Source: an uncultured Pelagibacteraceae bacterium (GTDB taxonomy: Bacteria; Pseudomonadota; Alphaproteobacteria; Pelagibacterales; Pelagibacteraceae). From it: a stretch of DNA of 64,000 nucleotides. Shown here piece by piece: positions 39,903-49,890 of this stretch. Location: contig CACFVO010000002.1 of assembly GCA_902569785.1 (NCBI GenBank), forward strand, positions 1-64,000, in the 5' to 3' direction. How positions within the stretch are numbered: the stretch's first letter is position 1; each line of letters begins with the position of its first letter. The notes under the pieces were generated by a model. The model was given only the letters and a program-made list of their open reading frames with translations, had not been told where the DNA came from and did not search any database. The translations under genes were made by a program, and so were the position numbers.

Positions 39903-40645
39903 ACTACATCGTTGGTGATATCGGAAATACTTCTACTAGAATATGCTTATTAAATAAAAATTTTTTAATTGTTAAATCTGTTATTTTTGATACAAAAAAA
40001 ATTTACAAAAAAAAATACTTTAGAAATACTCTTAAAAAATTTTTAAAAAAAGAATTAAATAAAAAGTTTTTATTTTCTAGCGTTGTACCCTCAGCTTTAA
40101 AAGAAATTAAAAAAAATTTGAAAAACTCAAAATATAAAATTGTTGAAATCAAGAATCTTGATATAAAAAAAATAATAAAAATTAATGTTAAAAAGATAAA
40201 TCAACTAGGATCTGATAGAATTGTTAACGCTATCGGAGGAAAAAAATATAAAAATTGTCTAATTTTAGATTTTGGAACTGCAACTACTTTTGACATAATT
40301 AAAAATGGCGTATACGAAGGTGGTGTAATAGCACCAGGTATAAAACTATCTATGATGAATTTAAGTAATTCAACTGCCCTGTTGCCAAATTTTAGTTTAA
40401 AAAGTAGCCAAAAAAATTATGGAAAAAATACTAAAGAAGCATTAAACGCCGGATTTATTTGGGGTTACGAGGGATTAATAAATAATATTATTAACAAAAT
40501 CACATACAAATGGAAAATGAAATATAAATTAATATTAACTGGTGGTTATGCAAATTTTTTTAAAAAGATTATTAAAAAAAAGGCAACTGTTGATCAAAAT
40601 ATAACTATTAAAGGAATCTCAAAAGTTTATAAGGAATTAATATGA
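39899..40645 (+). CDS. coaX: Type III pantothenate kinase
   Basis: First enzyme of coenzyme A synthesis. 248 aa. The ASKHA-fold phosphate loops are visible: VGDIGNTSTRICLL at the N-terminus, QLGSDRIVNAIGGK, and LDFGTATTFDII, the last characteristic of CoaX; GGVIAPGIKLSMMNL follows. It overlaps birA and rnj by 4 nt each, the usual alphaproteobacterial nuo-birA-coaX-rnj order. Confidence 0.96.
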   Translation: MNYIVGDIGNTSTRICLLNKNFLIVKSVIFDTKKIYKKKYFRNTLKKFLKKELNKKFLFSSVVPSALKEIKKNLKNSKYKIVEIKNLDIKKIIKINVKKINQLGSDRIVNAIGGKKYKNCLILDFGTATTFDIIKNGVYEGGVIAPGIKLSMMNLSNSTALLPNFSLKSSQKNYGKNTKEALNAGFIWGYEGLINNIINKITYKWKMKYKLILTGGYANFFKKIIKKKATVDQNITIKGISKVYKELI

Positions 40646-42303
40646 GCAAGGAACAGTTACTTTTTTGTCCGTTAGGAGGATCAGGTGAGATAGGCGGAAA
40701 TATGAATTTATATGCTTATGGAAAAGAAGATGATCAAAAATGGATTATTGTAGATATGGGTGTTTCGTTTGCCGACGACTCTGTTCCTGGAGTAGATTTG
40801 ATTATGCCTGACGCAGGATTTATTATTGATAAGAAAGATGATTTGCTCGGAATTGTTTTAACACACGCTCATGAAGACCATATCGGAGCTGTTGCACATT
40901 TATGGCCTTATCTAAAATGCAAAATGTATGCAACACCATTCACAGCCGCTCTTATTCTTGAAAAATTCAAAGAAAAAAAAATTGATATTTCATCCTACTT
41001 AGAAGTGGTTGCTTTGAATAGTAAAATTAAATTAGGAGACTTTGAAATAGACTTTGTTACTTTAACTCATTCTATTCTAGAGCCGAATGGATTATGCATA
41101 AAAACTCCACTTGGAACAGTTTTACATACTGGAGATTGGAAAATTGATCCAAATCCCTTGATTGGTAGTCAAATTGATGAACAAAAACTGAAGTCTGTTG
41201 GAAACAACGGTGTATCAGCAATGATATGTGACTCAACTAACATTTTTAGCCCTGGCAGAGCAGGTTCAGAGTCTGATGTAAGAGATAGTCTTTTAAGGAT
41301 TATGGAAATTAAAACTAATAGAATACTTGTAACGTCTTTTGCTTCAAATGTGGCCAGAATGGAGTCAATTTTCTATTGTGCAAAAAAATTAGGGAGAAAT
41401 ATTTGTTTAGTAGGAAGATCAATGCAGAGAATTTATAAAGCTGCAAAAAAATGTGGTTATCTGCAAGGACTGATAGAACCGTTAGAACCCAGGGATGCAA
41501 AAAAAGTGACAAAAAATAAAATCATATATTTGGCAACAGGTAGTCAGGGGGAGCCAATGGGAGCGATGAATAGGATAATTAATAGAATTCATCCAGATGT
41601 TAATTTAGAAATTGGAGATTGTGTCATTTTTTCATCTAAAATAATACCTGGCAATGAAAAAAAATTATATCATTTACAAAACTTAATAGTAAAAAATAAG
41701 ATGGAAATGATCAGTGAAGAAAATGCTTTTGTTCATGTTTCTGGGCATCCTAATAGAGATGATTTAAAAGATATGTACAAATGGGTGAAGCCACAGTGCG
41801 TAATACCAGTTCATGGAGAGCACCGTCATATGGCTGAACACGTTTCTTTTGCTAAAGAAATGCAAGTTCCAAAAACGTTGTTAATTGAAAATGGGGATAT
41901 AATTAAAATTCTACCTGGAAACAAACCAGAAATTATTGATAAGGCACCGTCAGGTAAAGTTTATTTGGATGGTAATTTAGGAGTAGATTCAGAGGCTCAG
42001 TCAATCAAAGAGAGAAGAAATATTTCAATCAATGGATACTTAGAAATAACATTAATTGTTTCTAATAATGGAAAAGTTAAAAAACCAATAATTTCATTTA
42101 AAGGGATACCTGAAAGCGAGGAAAGTAAAAATTTTATTTTTGATATAGAAGATAAAATTTTCAGCATTTGTAAAACTTTTTCATTACAAAGCAAAAACCA
42201 AGAAAAAAATTTAATAGAAACAATTAAACAAAATTGTAGAAGAATTGTTAAAGATAAAACAGGAAAGAAACCTTTCACAAATATTAATATAGCTAGAATT
42301 TAA
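40642..42303 (+). CDS. rnj: Ribonuclease J
   Basis: 553-aa metallo-beta-lactamase/beta-CASP ribonuclease, with 5'-exo- and endonuclease activity, acting in mRNA decay and rRNA maturation. The metal motif is THAHEDHIGAV (His75, His77, Asp79, His80), with ILEPNGLCIKTP and the late CDSTNIF and HVSGHPNRDDL motifs. The C-terminal domain is somewhat diverged. It overlaps coaX by 4 nt; proS starts 63 nt later. Confidence 0.96.
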   Translation: MSKEQLLFCPLGGSGEIGGNMNLYAYGKEDDQKWIIVDMGVSFADDSVPGVDLIMPDAGFIIDKKDDLLGIVLTHAHEDHIGAVAHLWPYLKCKMYATPFTAALILEKFKEKKIDISSYLEVVALNSKIKLGDFEIDFVTLTHSILEPNGLCIKTPLGTVLHTGDWKIDPNPLIGSQIDEQKLKSVGNNGVSAMICDSTNIFSPGRAGSESDVRDSLLRIMEIKTNRILVTSFASNVARMESIFYCAKKLGRNICLVGRSMQRIYKAAKKCGYLQGLIEPLEPRDAKKVTKNKIIYLATGSQGEPMGAMNRIINRIHPDVNLEIGDCVIFSSKIIPGNEKKLYHLQNLIVKNKMEMISEENAFVHVSGHPNRDDLKDMYKWVKPQCVIPVHGEHRHMAEHVSFAKEMQVPKTLLIENGDIIKILPGNKPEIIDKAPSGKVYLDGNLGVDSEAQSIKERRNISINGYLEITLIVSNNGKVKKPIISFKGIPESEESKNFIFDIEDKIFSICKTFSLQSKNQEKNLIETIKQNCRRIVKDKTGKKPFTNINIARI

Positions 42304-42366
42304 TAGGTTTATGATATATTACTTGCTTAATAAACGTTTCATAAATTTAAGGAATTTTTTACAATA

Positions 42367-43683
42367 ATGTATTTATCAAAACTTTTCATACCTATTACTA
42401 AAGATCTTCCGGCTGAAGCTAAAATAAAATCCCATCAATTAATGTTGAGGGCAGGTATGATTAAGCAATCTTCTGCAGGAATTTACTCTTGGTTACCACT
42501 AGGCTTTAAAGTGATGAAGAAAATTGAACAAATTGTTAGAGAAGAACAAAATTTGATCGGAGCTCAGGAAATGCTTATGCCTACTATTCAATCTTCTGAA
42601 TTATGGAAAGAGAGTGGAAGATATGAAGATTATGGAGAAGAAATGCTAAGGATTAAAGATCGACAAGGTCGAGAAATGTTATATGGACCAACTAACGAGG
42701 AGTTAGTAACTGATATATTTCGTTCTAGCATAAAATCTTATAAATCTCTTCCTCAAATTCTTTATCATATACAATGGAAATTTAGAGATGAAATAAGACC
42801 AAGATTTGGAGTAATGCGATGTCGTGAATTTTTTATGAAAGATGCTTACTCTTTTGATTTGACAGATAAAGAAGCTAAAAACTCATACAATAAAATTTTT
42901 TACTCCTATATCAGAACTTTTAATCGACTAGGTTTGAAAGCTATACCCATGTCTGCTGATACGGGACCAATTGGAGGAGATTTATCACATGAATTTGTTA
43001 TCTTAGCTGAAACAGGCGAGAGTCAAATTTATGCAGATAAAAGGATATTTGATATAGATTTAAATAAATACGATTTCTCCGATAAGTCATTAGAGAAAAT
43101 GAGAGAAGATTTTTCTTCTATTTATGCAGTAACTGACGACAAGTATAAAGAAAAAGATTTTAGTAAAAATGTTAAAAAAGAAAACCAGATTAAAACAAGA
43201 GGAATTGAAGTTGGTCATATTTTTTATTTTAGCGATAAATACTCTAAACCTTTAAATTGTTTAATTGATACTCAAGATGGAAAAAAAATAGCCGTCAAAA
43301 TGGGATCATACGGTATTGGAATTTCAAGGCTAGTTGGAGCGACTATAGAAGCTAACTACAACAACGATGTAATGAAATGGCCTAAATCAATCTCTCCTTT
43401 TGACGTTGTTATTATTCCTAACATCAGTAAAAATAATACAGAAAACCTTCAAAAAGCTGAAAAAATTTATAAAGAACTAAAAAAACAAAATATTGACGTA
43501 TTGTTAGACGATGTAGATGAAAATATGTCTAATAAATTTAAAAAACATGATTTAATAGGAACACCATATCAAATCATAATAGGTTCTAAATCACTACAGG
43601 ATAAATTTGAGTTTAAAGAACTTAACTTAGCAAGCGAAATATTAACTCTGGATAGTATTAAGTTAAAACTTAAAAAAGATTAA
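42367..43683 (+). CDS. proS: Prolyl-tRNA synthetase, short alphaproteobacterial type
   Basis: Class II synthetase, 438 aa. It lacks the ~180-residue editing domain found in E. coli ProRS between motifs 2 and 3, as in other alphaproteobacteria. Motif 2 region: RPRFGVMRCREFFMKDAYSF; motif 3 region: KMGSYGIGISRLVG; the N-terminus AGMIKQSSAGIYSWLPLG is diagnostic of ProS. The anticodon-binding domain occupies about the last 100 residues. It is followed by lolC after 1 nt. Confidence 0.96.
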   Translation: MYLSKLFIPITKDLPAEAKIKSHQLMLRAGMIKQSSAGIYSWLPLGFKVMKKIEQIVREEQNLIGAQEMLMPTIQSSELWKESGRYEDYGEEMLRIKDRQGREMLYGPTNEELVTDIFRSSIKSYKSLPQILYHIQWKFRDEIRPRFGVMRCREFFMKDAYSFDLTDKEAKNSYNKIFYSYIRTFNRLGLKAIPMSADTGPIGGDLSHEFVILAETGESQIYADKRIFDIDLNKYDFSDKSLEKMREDFSSIYAVTDDKYKEKDFSKNVKKENQIKTRGIEVGHIFYFSDKYSKPLNCLIDTQDGKKIAVKMGSYGIGISRLVGATIEANYNNDVMKWPKSISPFDVVIIPNISKNNTENLQKAEKIYKELKKQNIDVLLDDVDENMSNKFKKHDLIGTPYQIIIGSKSLQDKFEFKELNLASEILTLDSIKLKLKKD

Positions 43684-43684
43684 A

Positions 43685-44917
43685 TTGTTTACTCAAGCAG
43701 AAAGATTAATTTCATTAAGAAACTTACGTCCAAAAAAGAAAGAAGGATTTTTAAAAGTTATTTCTGTTTTTTCTTTTTTAGGTATTATGCTTGGAGTTGC
43801 TATTTTAATAATAGTGATGTCAGTTATGAATGGATTCAAAACTGATCTAACTAAAAAGATTCTAGGATTAAATCCTCACGTTGTTATTCAGTCTAATAGT
43901 TTCAAAATCGAAAATGATTTTGAAGAAATTTTAAAAAAAAGATACAAAGATATTAATGTTTCAAGAACTTATTCAGGAGAAGGAATCGTAGTTAACAACG
44001 ATAATGCGAAAGGTATAATTATAAAAGGAGTTAACGCAAAAAATATTGAAAATTTAAATATTTTAAACCAAAACATTTTAAGCGGTGATTTAAAAGAATT
44101 TAAAAAAAATACGGCATTTATTGGCACTGAATTAGCTTATAATTTAAATTTAGAAGTTGGTGATAAAATTAATTTAATGTCCTCGTCTTTCATCGCTACT
44201 CCATTTGGAGGTTTTCCAAAACAAGAAACTTTAACTATTTCAGGGATCTTTAGCACAGGTTTTTATGAATTCGATCAAAATTTTGTTTTTTTAAATCTTT
44301 CTGATGCCCTTTCTATTTTTGATAAAGAAGAGAGTGATCAAAATATAGAAATATATTTGCCCGATCCAATGAAAGCTGACTCGTATAAAGATGAAATACA
44401 AAAATTAAATCAAAATTACTTTATATACTCATGGACAGATTTGAATAAATCTTTTTTTAGCGCTCTTAAAGTTGAACGAAATGTTATGTTTGTAATCTTA
44501 ACTTTAATATTGATCGTGGCTGCTTTTAATATTATTTCTGGTTTGACTATTTTAATCAAAAATAAAACGAAAGAAATTGCTATTTTAAAAACTTTAGGCC
44601 TTAGCAATAAGTCTATAAAAAAGTCCTTTTTTTTAACTGGATTTATAATTGGATTTGTAGCAACTATAACAGGAATAGTTGTTGGTATCATTTTTTCTTT
44701 AAATATTGAAAAAATAAGAATTTTTTTATCTAAAACTTTTAACTTTGAATTATTTCCATCAGATGTTTATTTTTTAGAAAAACTACCTAGCGAGATTAAT
44801 ATTTATTCAATATTTATAGTTTTTATTTTTTCTTTAATTATATCTGCTATATCTTCTTATATTCCAGCTACAAGCATATCTAAGATGAAAACTTTCAGAG
44901 CTTTAAAATATGAATAA
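43685..44917 (+). CDS. lolC: Lipoprotein-releasing ABC transporter permease LolC/LolE
   Basis: 410-aa FtsX-type permease that extracts lipoproteins from the inner membrane for transport to the outer membrane. It starts with TTG at 43685, giving the typical LolC N-terminus AERLISLRNLRPKKKEGFLK. It has one N-terminal helix (SFLGIMLGVAILIIVMSVMN), a periplasmic domain and three C-terminal helices with EIAILKTLGLSNKSIKK, the coupling region. A single LolC/E-type permease before lolD suggests a LolF-like homodimeric system. It overlaps lolD by 8 nt. Confidence 0.9.
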   Translation: MFTQAERLISLRNLRPKKKEGFLKVISVFSFLGIMLGVAILIIVMSVMNGFKTDLTKKILGLNPHVVIQSNSFKIENDFEEILKKRYKDINVSRTYSGEGIVVNNDNAKGIIIKGVNAKNIENLNILNQNILSGDLKEFKKNTAFIGTELAYNLNLEVGDKINLMSSSFIATPFGGFPKQETLTISGIFSTGFYEFDQNFVFLNLSDALSIFDKEESDQNIEIYLPDPMKADSYKDEIQKLNQNYFIYSWTDLNKSFFSALKVERNVMFVILTLILIVAAFNIISGLTILIKNKTKEIAILKTLGLSNKSIKKSFFLTGFIIGFVATITGIVVGIIFSLNIEKIRIFLSKTFNFELFPSDVYFLEKLPSEINIYSIFIVFIFSLIISAISSYIPATSISKMKTFRALKYE

Positions 44918-45599
44918 AATTTTACTAGAAACAATAAATTTAAAAAAATCTTTTGAACATAAAAACGGTATTGTTGAACTTTTTAATAATGTAAATCTTA
45001 AAGTTAGACGAGGAGACTTAATTGCCCTAACAGGCCCTTCTGGTTCAGGAAAATCCTCTTTTTTGCATTTACTTGCTTTATTAGATGAACCAACTAAAGG
45101 AAAAATTTTATTAGAAGACAAAGATACAAAAATTTTAAAAGATGAAAAAAAAGATCAAATAAGAAGAGAAAGAATATCAATTATTTTCCAAGATAATAAT
45201 TTATTATCGGACTTTACTGCCTTTGAGAATGTAATGATGCCTTTAATAATAAGGGGAGAAAAAAATGTTTCTGCAACTAAAAAAGCAAATAAAATTTTAA
45301 AAGAAGTAAAAATTTTTAATAGAATAAATCACTTTCCAAATGAAATGTCAGGAGGAGAACAACAAAGAGTTGCGATTGCTAGAGCCTTGGTTGCAGAGAC
45401 TGATTTAATTTTAGCTGATGAGCCCACTGGAAACTTAGATTACAAAACTTCAGAAGATATATTTTCTTATTTTTTAAAGTTAAAAAAATTAAATAAAGCT
45501 GTAATTTTTGCAACTCATAATAGAGAACTTGCCAACAAGGCAGATTATAAGTTGAGTATTTCTCGAGGTAATATAAAACGAACTAATGGCCCTTCCTAG
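44910..45599 (+). CDS. lolD: Lipoprotein-releasing ABC transporter ATPase LolD
   Basis: 229-aa ABC ATPase of the LolD/MacB class. Walker A GPSGSGKSS, Q-loop IIFQDNNLL, signature MSGGEQQRVAIARAL, Walker B LILADEPTGNLD and H-loop ATHNRE. It pairs with the permease directly upstream and overlaps dnaE by 14 nt. Confidence 0.95.
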   Translation: MNKILLETINLKKSFEHKNGIVELFNNVNLKVRRGDLIALTGPSGSGKSSFLHLLALLDEPTKGKILLEDKDTKILKDEKKDQIRRERISIIFQDNNLLSDFTAFENVMMPLIIRGEKNVSATKKANKILKEVKIFNRINHFPNEMSGGEQQRVAIARALVAETDLILADEPTGNLDYKTSEDIFSYFLKLKKLNKAVIFATHNRELANKADYKLSISRGNIKRTNGPS

Positions 45600-48500
45600 T
45601 GAAGAATTTACTAATTTAAAAGTACATACTCAATATTCAATTTGCGAAGGCGCAATTAAAATTGATGATCTAGCAGATTATTGTAAAATTAACAAAATTA
45701 AAGCAATCGGTCTCGCTGATAGCTACAATTTATGTGGAGCCTTAGAATTTGCTGAAAAAATAAGCAAAGTTGGAACTCAACCAATCATAGGGACTCAAAT
45801 CAATATATTAAGTGATAACGAAATTGGAAAAATAACATTATATGCCACTTCAGAGAAAGGTTATAAAAACTTAACCAAACTATCTTCAAAAAGTTATTTA
45901 AAAAAAAAAAATTTCCATGATCCACATTGTGAAATTAATGAATTAATTTCAAACAATGAAGACTTAATATTACTTACTGGTAACTATAATAATTTTTTTG
46001 GAAAACTATTTTATGCCAATAAATTGAAAAAAATTGAAAAATTAATGGAAAAACTAAAATACTCATTTGAAAATCGTTTATATATTGAAATACAAAGACA
46101 TGGAGAGAATCAAGAATTAAATTATGAAAATTATTTACTTCAACTATCTTCCTCCTCTAACCTTCCAATAATCGCAGGACAAGAAGTTTATTATTTAGAT
46201 CCTAATATGGCTGAAGCTCATGATGCCTTAATGTGTATAGGTGAAAAAAAATTTATAGATGATAAAAATAGATTTCGTTATAGCGATCAACACTATTTAA
46301 AAAAAAAATGAAGAACTAAAAAATTTATATAAAGATTTACCTGAAGCTTTAGAGAATAATTATAATTTTCCGTTAAGATTTAATTTTAAGCCTAAAAAAT
46401 CAAAACCTATCCTTCCATCTATATCAAATAATAAAAATGTTACTGTTGAGTCAGAACTTATGAGTCAAGCCCAAAAAGGTTTAGAGGAAAGACTACATAA
46501 TTTTATTTTAAAAAAAAATAAAAAGAAATCTTTAGATGAAATAAAAAAAGTTTATAAAGATAGATTATTACATGAGCTTGATATTATAAATTCAATGAAT
46601 TATTCGAGTTATTTTTTGATCGTGTCTGATTATATAAAGTGGGCTAAAAATAATTCAATTCCAGTAGGACCAGGAAGAGGATCAGGCGCAGGATCTCTAG
46701 TTGCTTACTGTTTAGATATTACTGATTTAGATCCTATAGAATTTGATTTAATTTTTGAAAGATTTTTGAACCCAGATAGAATTTCAATGCCTGATTTTGA
46801 TATAGATTTTTGCGAGGAGCAAAGAGATAAAGTTTTCGAATATTTAAAATCAAAATATAAAGATGGCGTAGCCCACATCATTACTTTTGGAAAACTAAAA
46901 GCGAGAATGGCTTTACGTGATGTTGGAAGAGTTTTGGGTTTATCTTATGGGCATGTAGATAAAATTTGCAAAATGGTGCCTTTTGACCCATCAAGACCTT
47001 TAACACTTCAAGAGTCAATTGATAGAGAGCCAAGATTTAAGGAAGAAATTAAAAATAATATTAAAGTTAAAAAGTTAATTAATTTATCTTTAAAGTTAGA
47101 AGGTTTAAATCGTAATATGGCAACCCATGCTGCTGGTGTCGTTATAGCAGGAAATAAATTAGCTGAACAATTTCCACTTTATATTGATCAGAGTTCAAAT
47201 TTAATTTTACCTTCTACTCAGTATGACATGTATTCTTCTGAGAATGCCGGATTGGTTAAATTTGATTTACTGGGTTTAAAAACTTTAACAGTAATTAACA
47301 AAACTTTAAAAAGATTAAGATTAAAAAAAAAAGATTTAGATATCAGCAAAATTAATCTTGAAGATGAAAAAGTTTATGATCTTTTATCAACGGGAGAGAC
47401 TATAGGACTATTCCAGTTAGAAAGTACGGGCATGAGGGAGTCTATCAAACAAATGAAGCCAAATAGATTTGATGATATAATTGCTTTAGTAGCTCTATAC
47501 AGACCAGGGCCAATGAGCAACATACCGATTTATAATGATTGCAAAAATGGAATTAAAAGACCTGATTACATTCATCCGACTTTAGAAAATATATTAAAAC
47601 CAACTTATGGAATTATTATCTATCAAGAGCAAGTGATGCAAATTGCTCAAACCTTGGCAGGTTTTACCGCAGGTGAAGCCGATATTTTAAGAAGAGCTAT
47701 GGGAAAAAAGAAAAAAGCAGAATTAGATAAGCAAAAAGAAAGATTTATTAATGGGGCGATTAAAAATGGCATTAGTAAAGATGTAGCAAATTTTGTTTTT
47801 ACTAAAATCGAACCTTTTGCTCAATATGGATTTAATAAAAGTCACGCTGCAGCTTACGCGTTGATTGCTTATCAAACAGCATTTTTAAAAACTTATTATA
47901 AGGAAGATTTTATAGCGGCTACGATGTCTACTGAGTTAACAAATACTGCAAAGTTAAGAGAATTTGTTGAAGAATTAAAAAGACTACAAATTGAAATAGT
48001 TAGACCCTCTATAAACGAATCTTTTGCAGAATTTAAAACAGAAAAAAATAAAATTTATTATGGTTTAGGGGCAATTAAAAATGTAGGCTTTGAAGCAATA
48101 TCTAATATAGTAAACGAAAGAGAAAAAAATGGAAAATTTAAATCTTTAGTTGATTTTATAAGCAGAATAGACGCTAAAGATGTAAACAAATTACAATTAG
48201 AAGGACTAGTAAAGTCCGGAGTATTTGATCAATTTGATAAGGATAGAAACAAAATTTTAAATTCTATTCCAAAAATAATTCAAAAAATAAAAAACATCAA
48301 TGAAGATAAACAGAGCAATCAAACAAGTCTATTTGAAGACAATAATGAGTCTACGAATGACTTTGAATACATTTCTTCAAATAAATGGACTAAAAAGGAG
48401 CTTTTATATGAGGAGTTTAAATCTTTAGGTTTTTATATTTCTGATCACCCACTAAATGAATATGGTGAGGTTTTTACTCAATTAAAAATTATTTCCTATA

Positions 48501-49003
48501 AAGAATTTTTAGATAGCAATGATAGCGAAGCTTTAATTGCAGGTACAATAATGTCTATACAAGAAAAAAAGAGTGCTAAAGGTACACCTTTTGCTATTGT
48601 TAAATTTAGTGATAATAAAGGAGAATTCGAGTTATTTCTATTTGCTGAAATTTTAATTCAAAATAGGGATAAAATCAAAGAGTCGGAGTCATTTGTGTTA
48701 ACTTTACAAAAAGATAAATTTGCCAACGATGAAAGCCGAAGACGAGTAAATGTTAAAAAAATATTAAGTTTAGAGGATATTATAAATAAGCCGTATTCAA
48801 AAGTAACAATCGAACTCAGCGAAAATTACGATATTAACGAACTAAAAAGCCTTTTAAAAAATAAAGGTCAAACCGAAATAAGTTTTATTATTCATAACAA
48901 GAATAAAAAAGTTTATTATAATCTTCAGAACTCAAGAAAATTTGATTTTAACCACTTAAAAGCTATAAAAAGTAAAGAATATGTTAAAAAAATAACTGTT
49001 TAG
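45586..49003 (+). CDS. dnaE: DNA polymerase III subunit alpha, interrupted by a +1 frameshift
   Basis: Replicative polymerase catalytic subunit. The first frame (241 aa) stops at 46311 after a ten-A run (46299-46308); removing one A gives a continuous ~1138-aa DnaE, normal length, continuing NEELKNLYKDLPEALENNY. The N-terminal PHP domain starts VHTQYSICEGA. The polymerase catalytic Asp pair is in MPDFDIDFCEEQRDKV; GPGRGSGAGSLVAY, LYRPGPMSNIP and YGFNKSHAAAYALIAY are typical DnaE segments. The C-terminus holds an OB-fold domain and a diverged tail. The enzyme is essential, so the disruption is very likely not real, or is bypassed. A 12-A run in the PHP part (45900-45911) stays in frame. Confidence 0.94.
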
Positions 49004-49051
49004 AAGGTTGATTTTTTAGCTTGGTTGTATATATCAGTAACTAATTTCGCA

Positions 49052-49115
49052 CACAGTTTAAAGGGCATTGCCCTCCCGGTCCATTAATTTGGAGTTACTG
49101 TGGTGGATTAACCGG
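49052..49115 (+). promoter_or_regulatory. Structured rpsB leader with predicted pseudoknot
   Basis: In the 120-nt gap before rpsB, CACAGT (49052-49057) pairs with ACTGTG (49097-49102). Inside it lie the hairpin AGGGC-ATT-GCCCT (49062-49074) and CCA-TTAATT-TGG (49081-49092). CCGGT (49076-49080), inside the outer helix, pairs perfectly with ACCGG (49111-49115), outside it and 8 nt before the ATG: a pseudoknot that could control ribosome access. In other proteobacteria a structured rpsB leader mediates feedback by S2; whether this is the same motif is inference. The G/C-rich pairing segments stand out from the AT-rich surroundings. Confidence 0.65.
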
Positions 49116-49123
49116 AAAAAATT

Positions 49124-49873
49124 ATGAACGTACCAAAAGTAGATATAAAACAATTATTAGAGGCAGGAGTGCATCTTGGACACAAAACTCTGAGATGGAA
49201 TCCAAAAATGAAAGAATACATTTTTGGAGAGAAGAATTCTATTCACATAATAGACTTAACACAAACAGTTGAATTTTTAAAAAATGCCTTAGGTCAAGTG
49301 CACAAAACTATATCCGGAGGCGGAAAAATACTTATTGTTTCTACAAAAAAACAAGCATCCGAACAAGTAAGTGAATTAGCAAAAGAAACAGGACAATTTT
49401 TTGTAAATTATCGTTGGCTGGGTGGAATGCTTACAAATTGGAATACAATACAAAATTCAATTAAGCGATTAAAAAAATTAAATGATCAATTATCAAAAGA
49501 AAATTTAGGTTTTACCAAGAAAGAAATATTAAAATTTAGCAAAGAGAAAGAAAAACTACAAAGATCATTAGGTGGTATATCAGAAATGAAAAAAATTCCT
49601 GATTTAATTTTTATCATTGATACAAATGTAGAGTCCCTAGCAGTTGCCGAGGCAAAAAAACTAGGAATACCCATTATAGCTGTTTTAGATACTAATTCAG
49701 ACCCAACAGGAATTAATTTTCCAATACCTGGAAATGACGATGCGAGAAGATCTATAAATCTATACTGCGATTTATTAAAAAACACGATTAAAGATGCCGA
49801 GAAGTTTATAAAAGAGCCCGAACCTCAGGAAGATAAAAAATCAGAAAAAAAGTCTGAAAGAAAAAAAAAATAA
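49124..49873 (+). CDS. rpsB: 30S ribosomal protein S2
   Basis: 249 aa. The N-terminus LLEAGVHLGHKTLRWNPKMK is the S2 signature, with RWLGGMLTNWNTIQ and the C-terminal PIIAVLDTNSDPTGINFPIPGNDDA. It ends in a Lys/Glu-rich tail (about 25 residues). First gene of a long cluster; preceded by the structured leader and followed by tsf after 17 nt. Confidence 0.98.
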   Translation: MNVPKVDIKQLLEAGVHLGHKTLRWNPKMKEYIFGEKNSIHIIDLTQTVEFLKNALGQVHKTISGGGKILIVSTKKQASEQVSELAKETGQFFVNYRWLGGMLTNWNTIQNSIKRLKKLNDQLSKENLGFTKKEILKFSKEKEKLQRSLGGISEMKKIPDLIFIIDTNVESLAVAEAKKLGIPIIAVLDTNSDPTGINFPIPGNDDARRSINLYCDLLKNTIKDAEKFIKEPEPQEDKKSEKKSERKKK

Positions 49874-49890
49874 ATTTATTCATTTACTGA

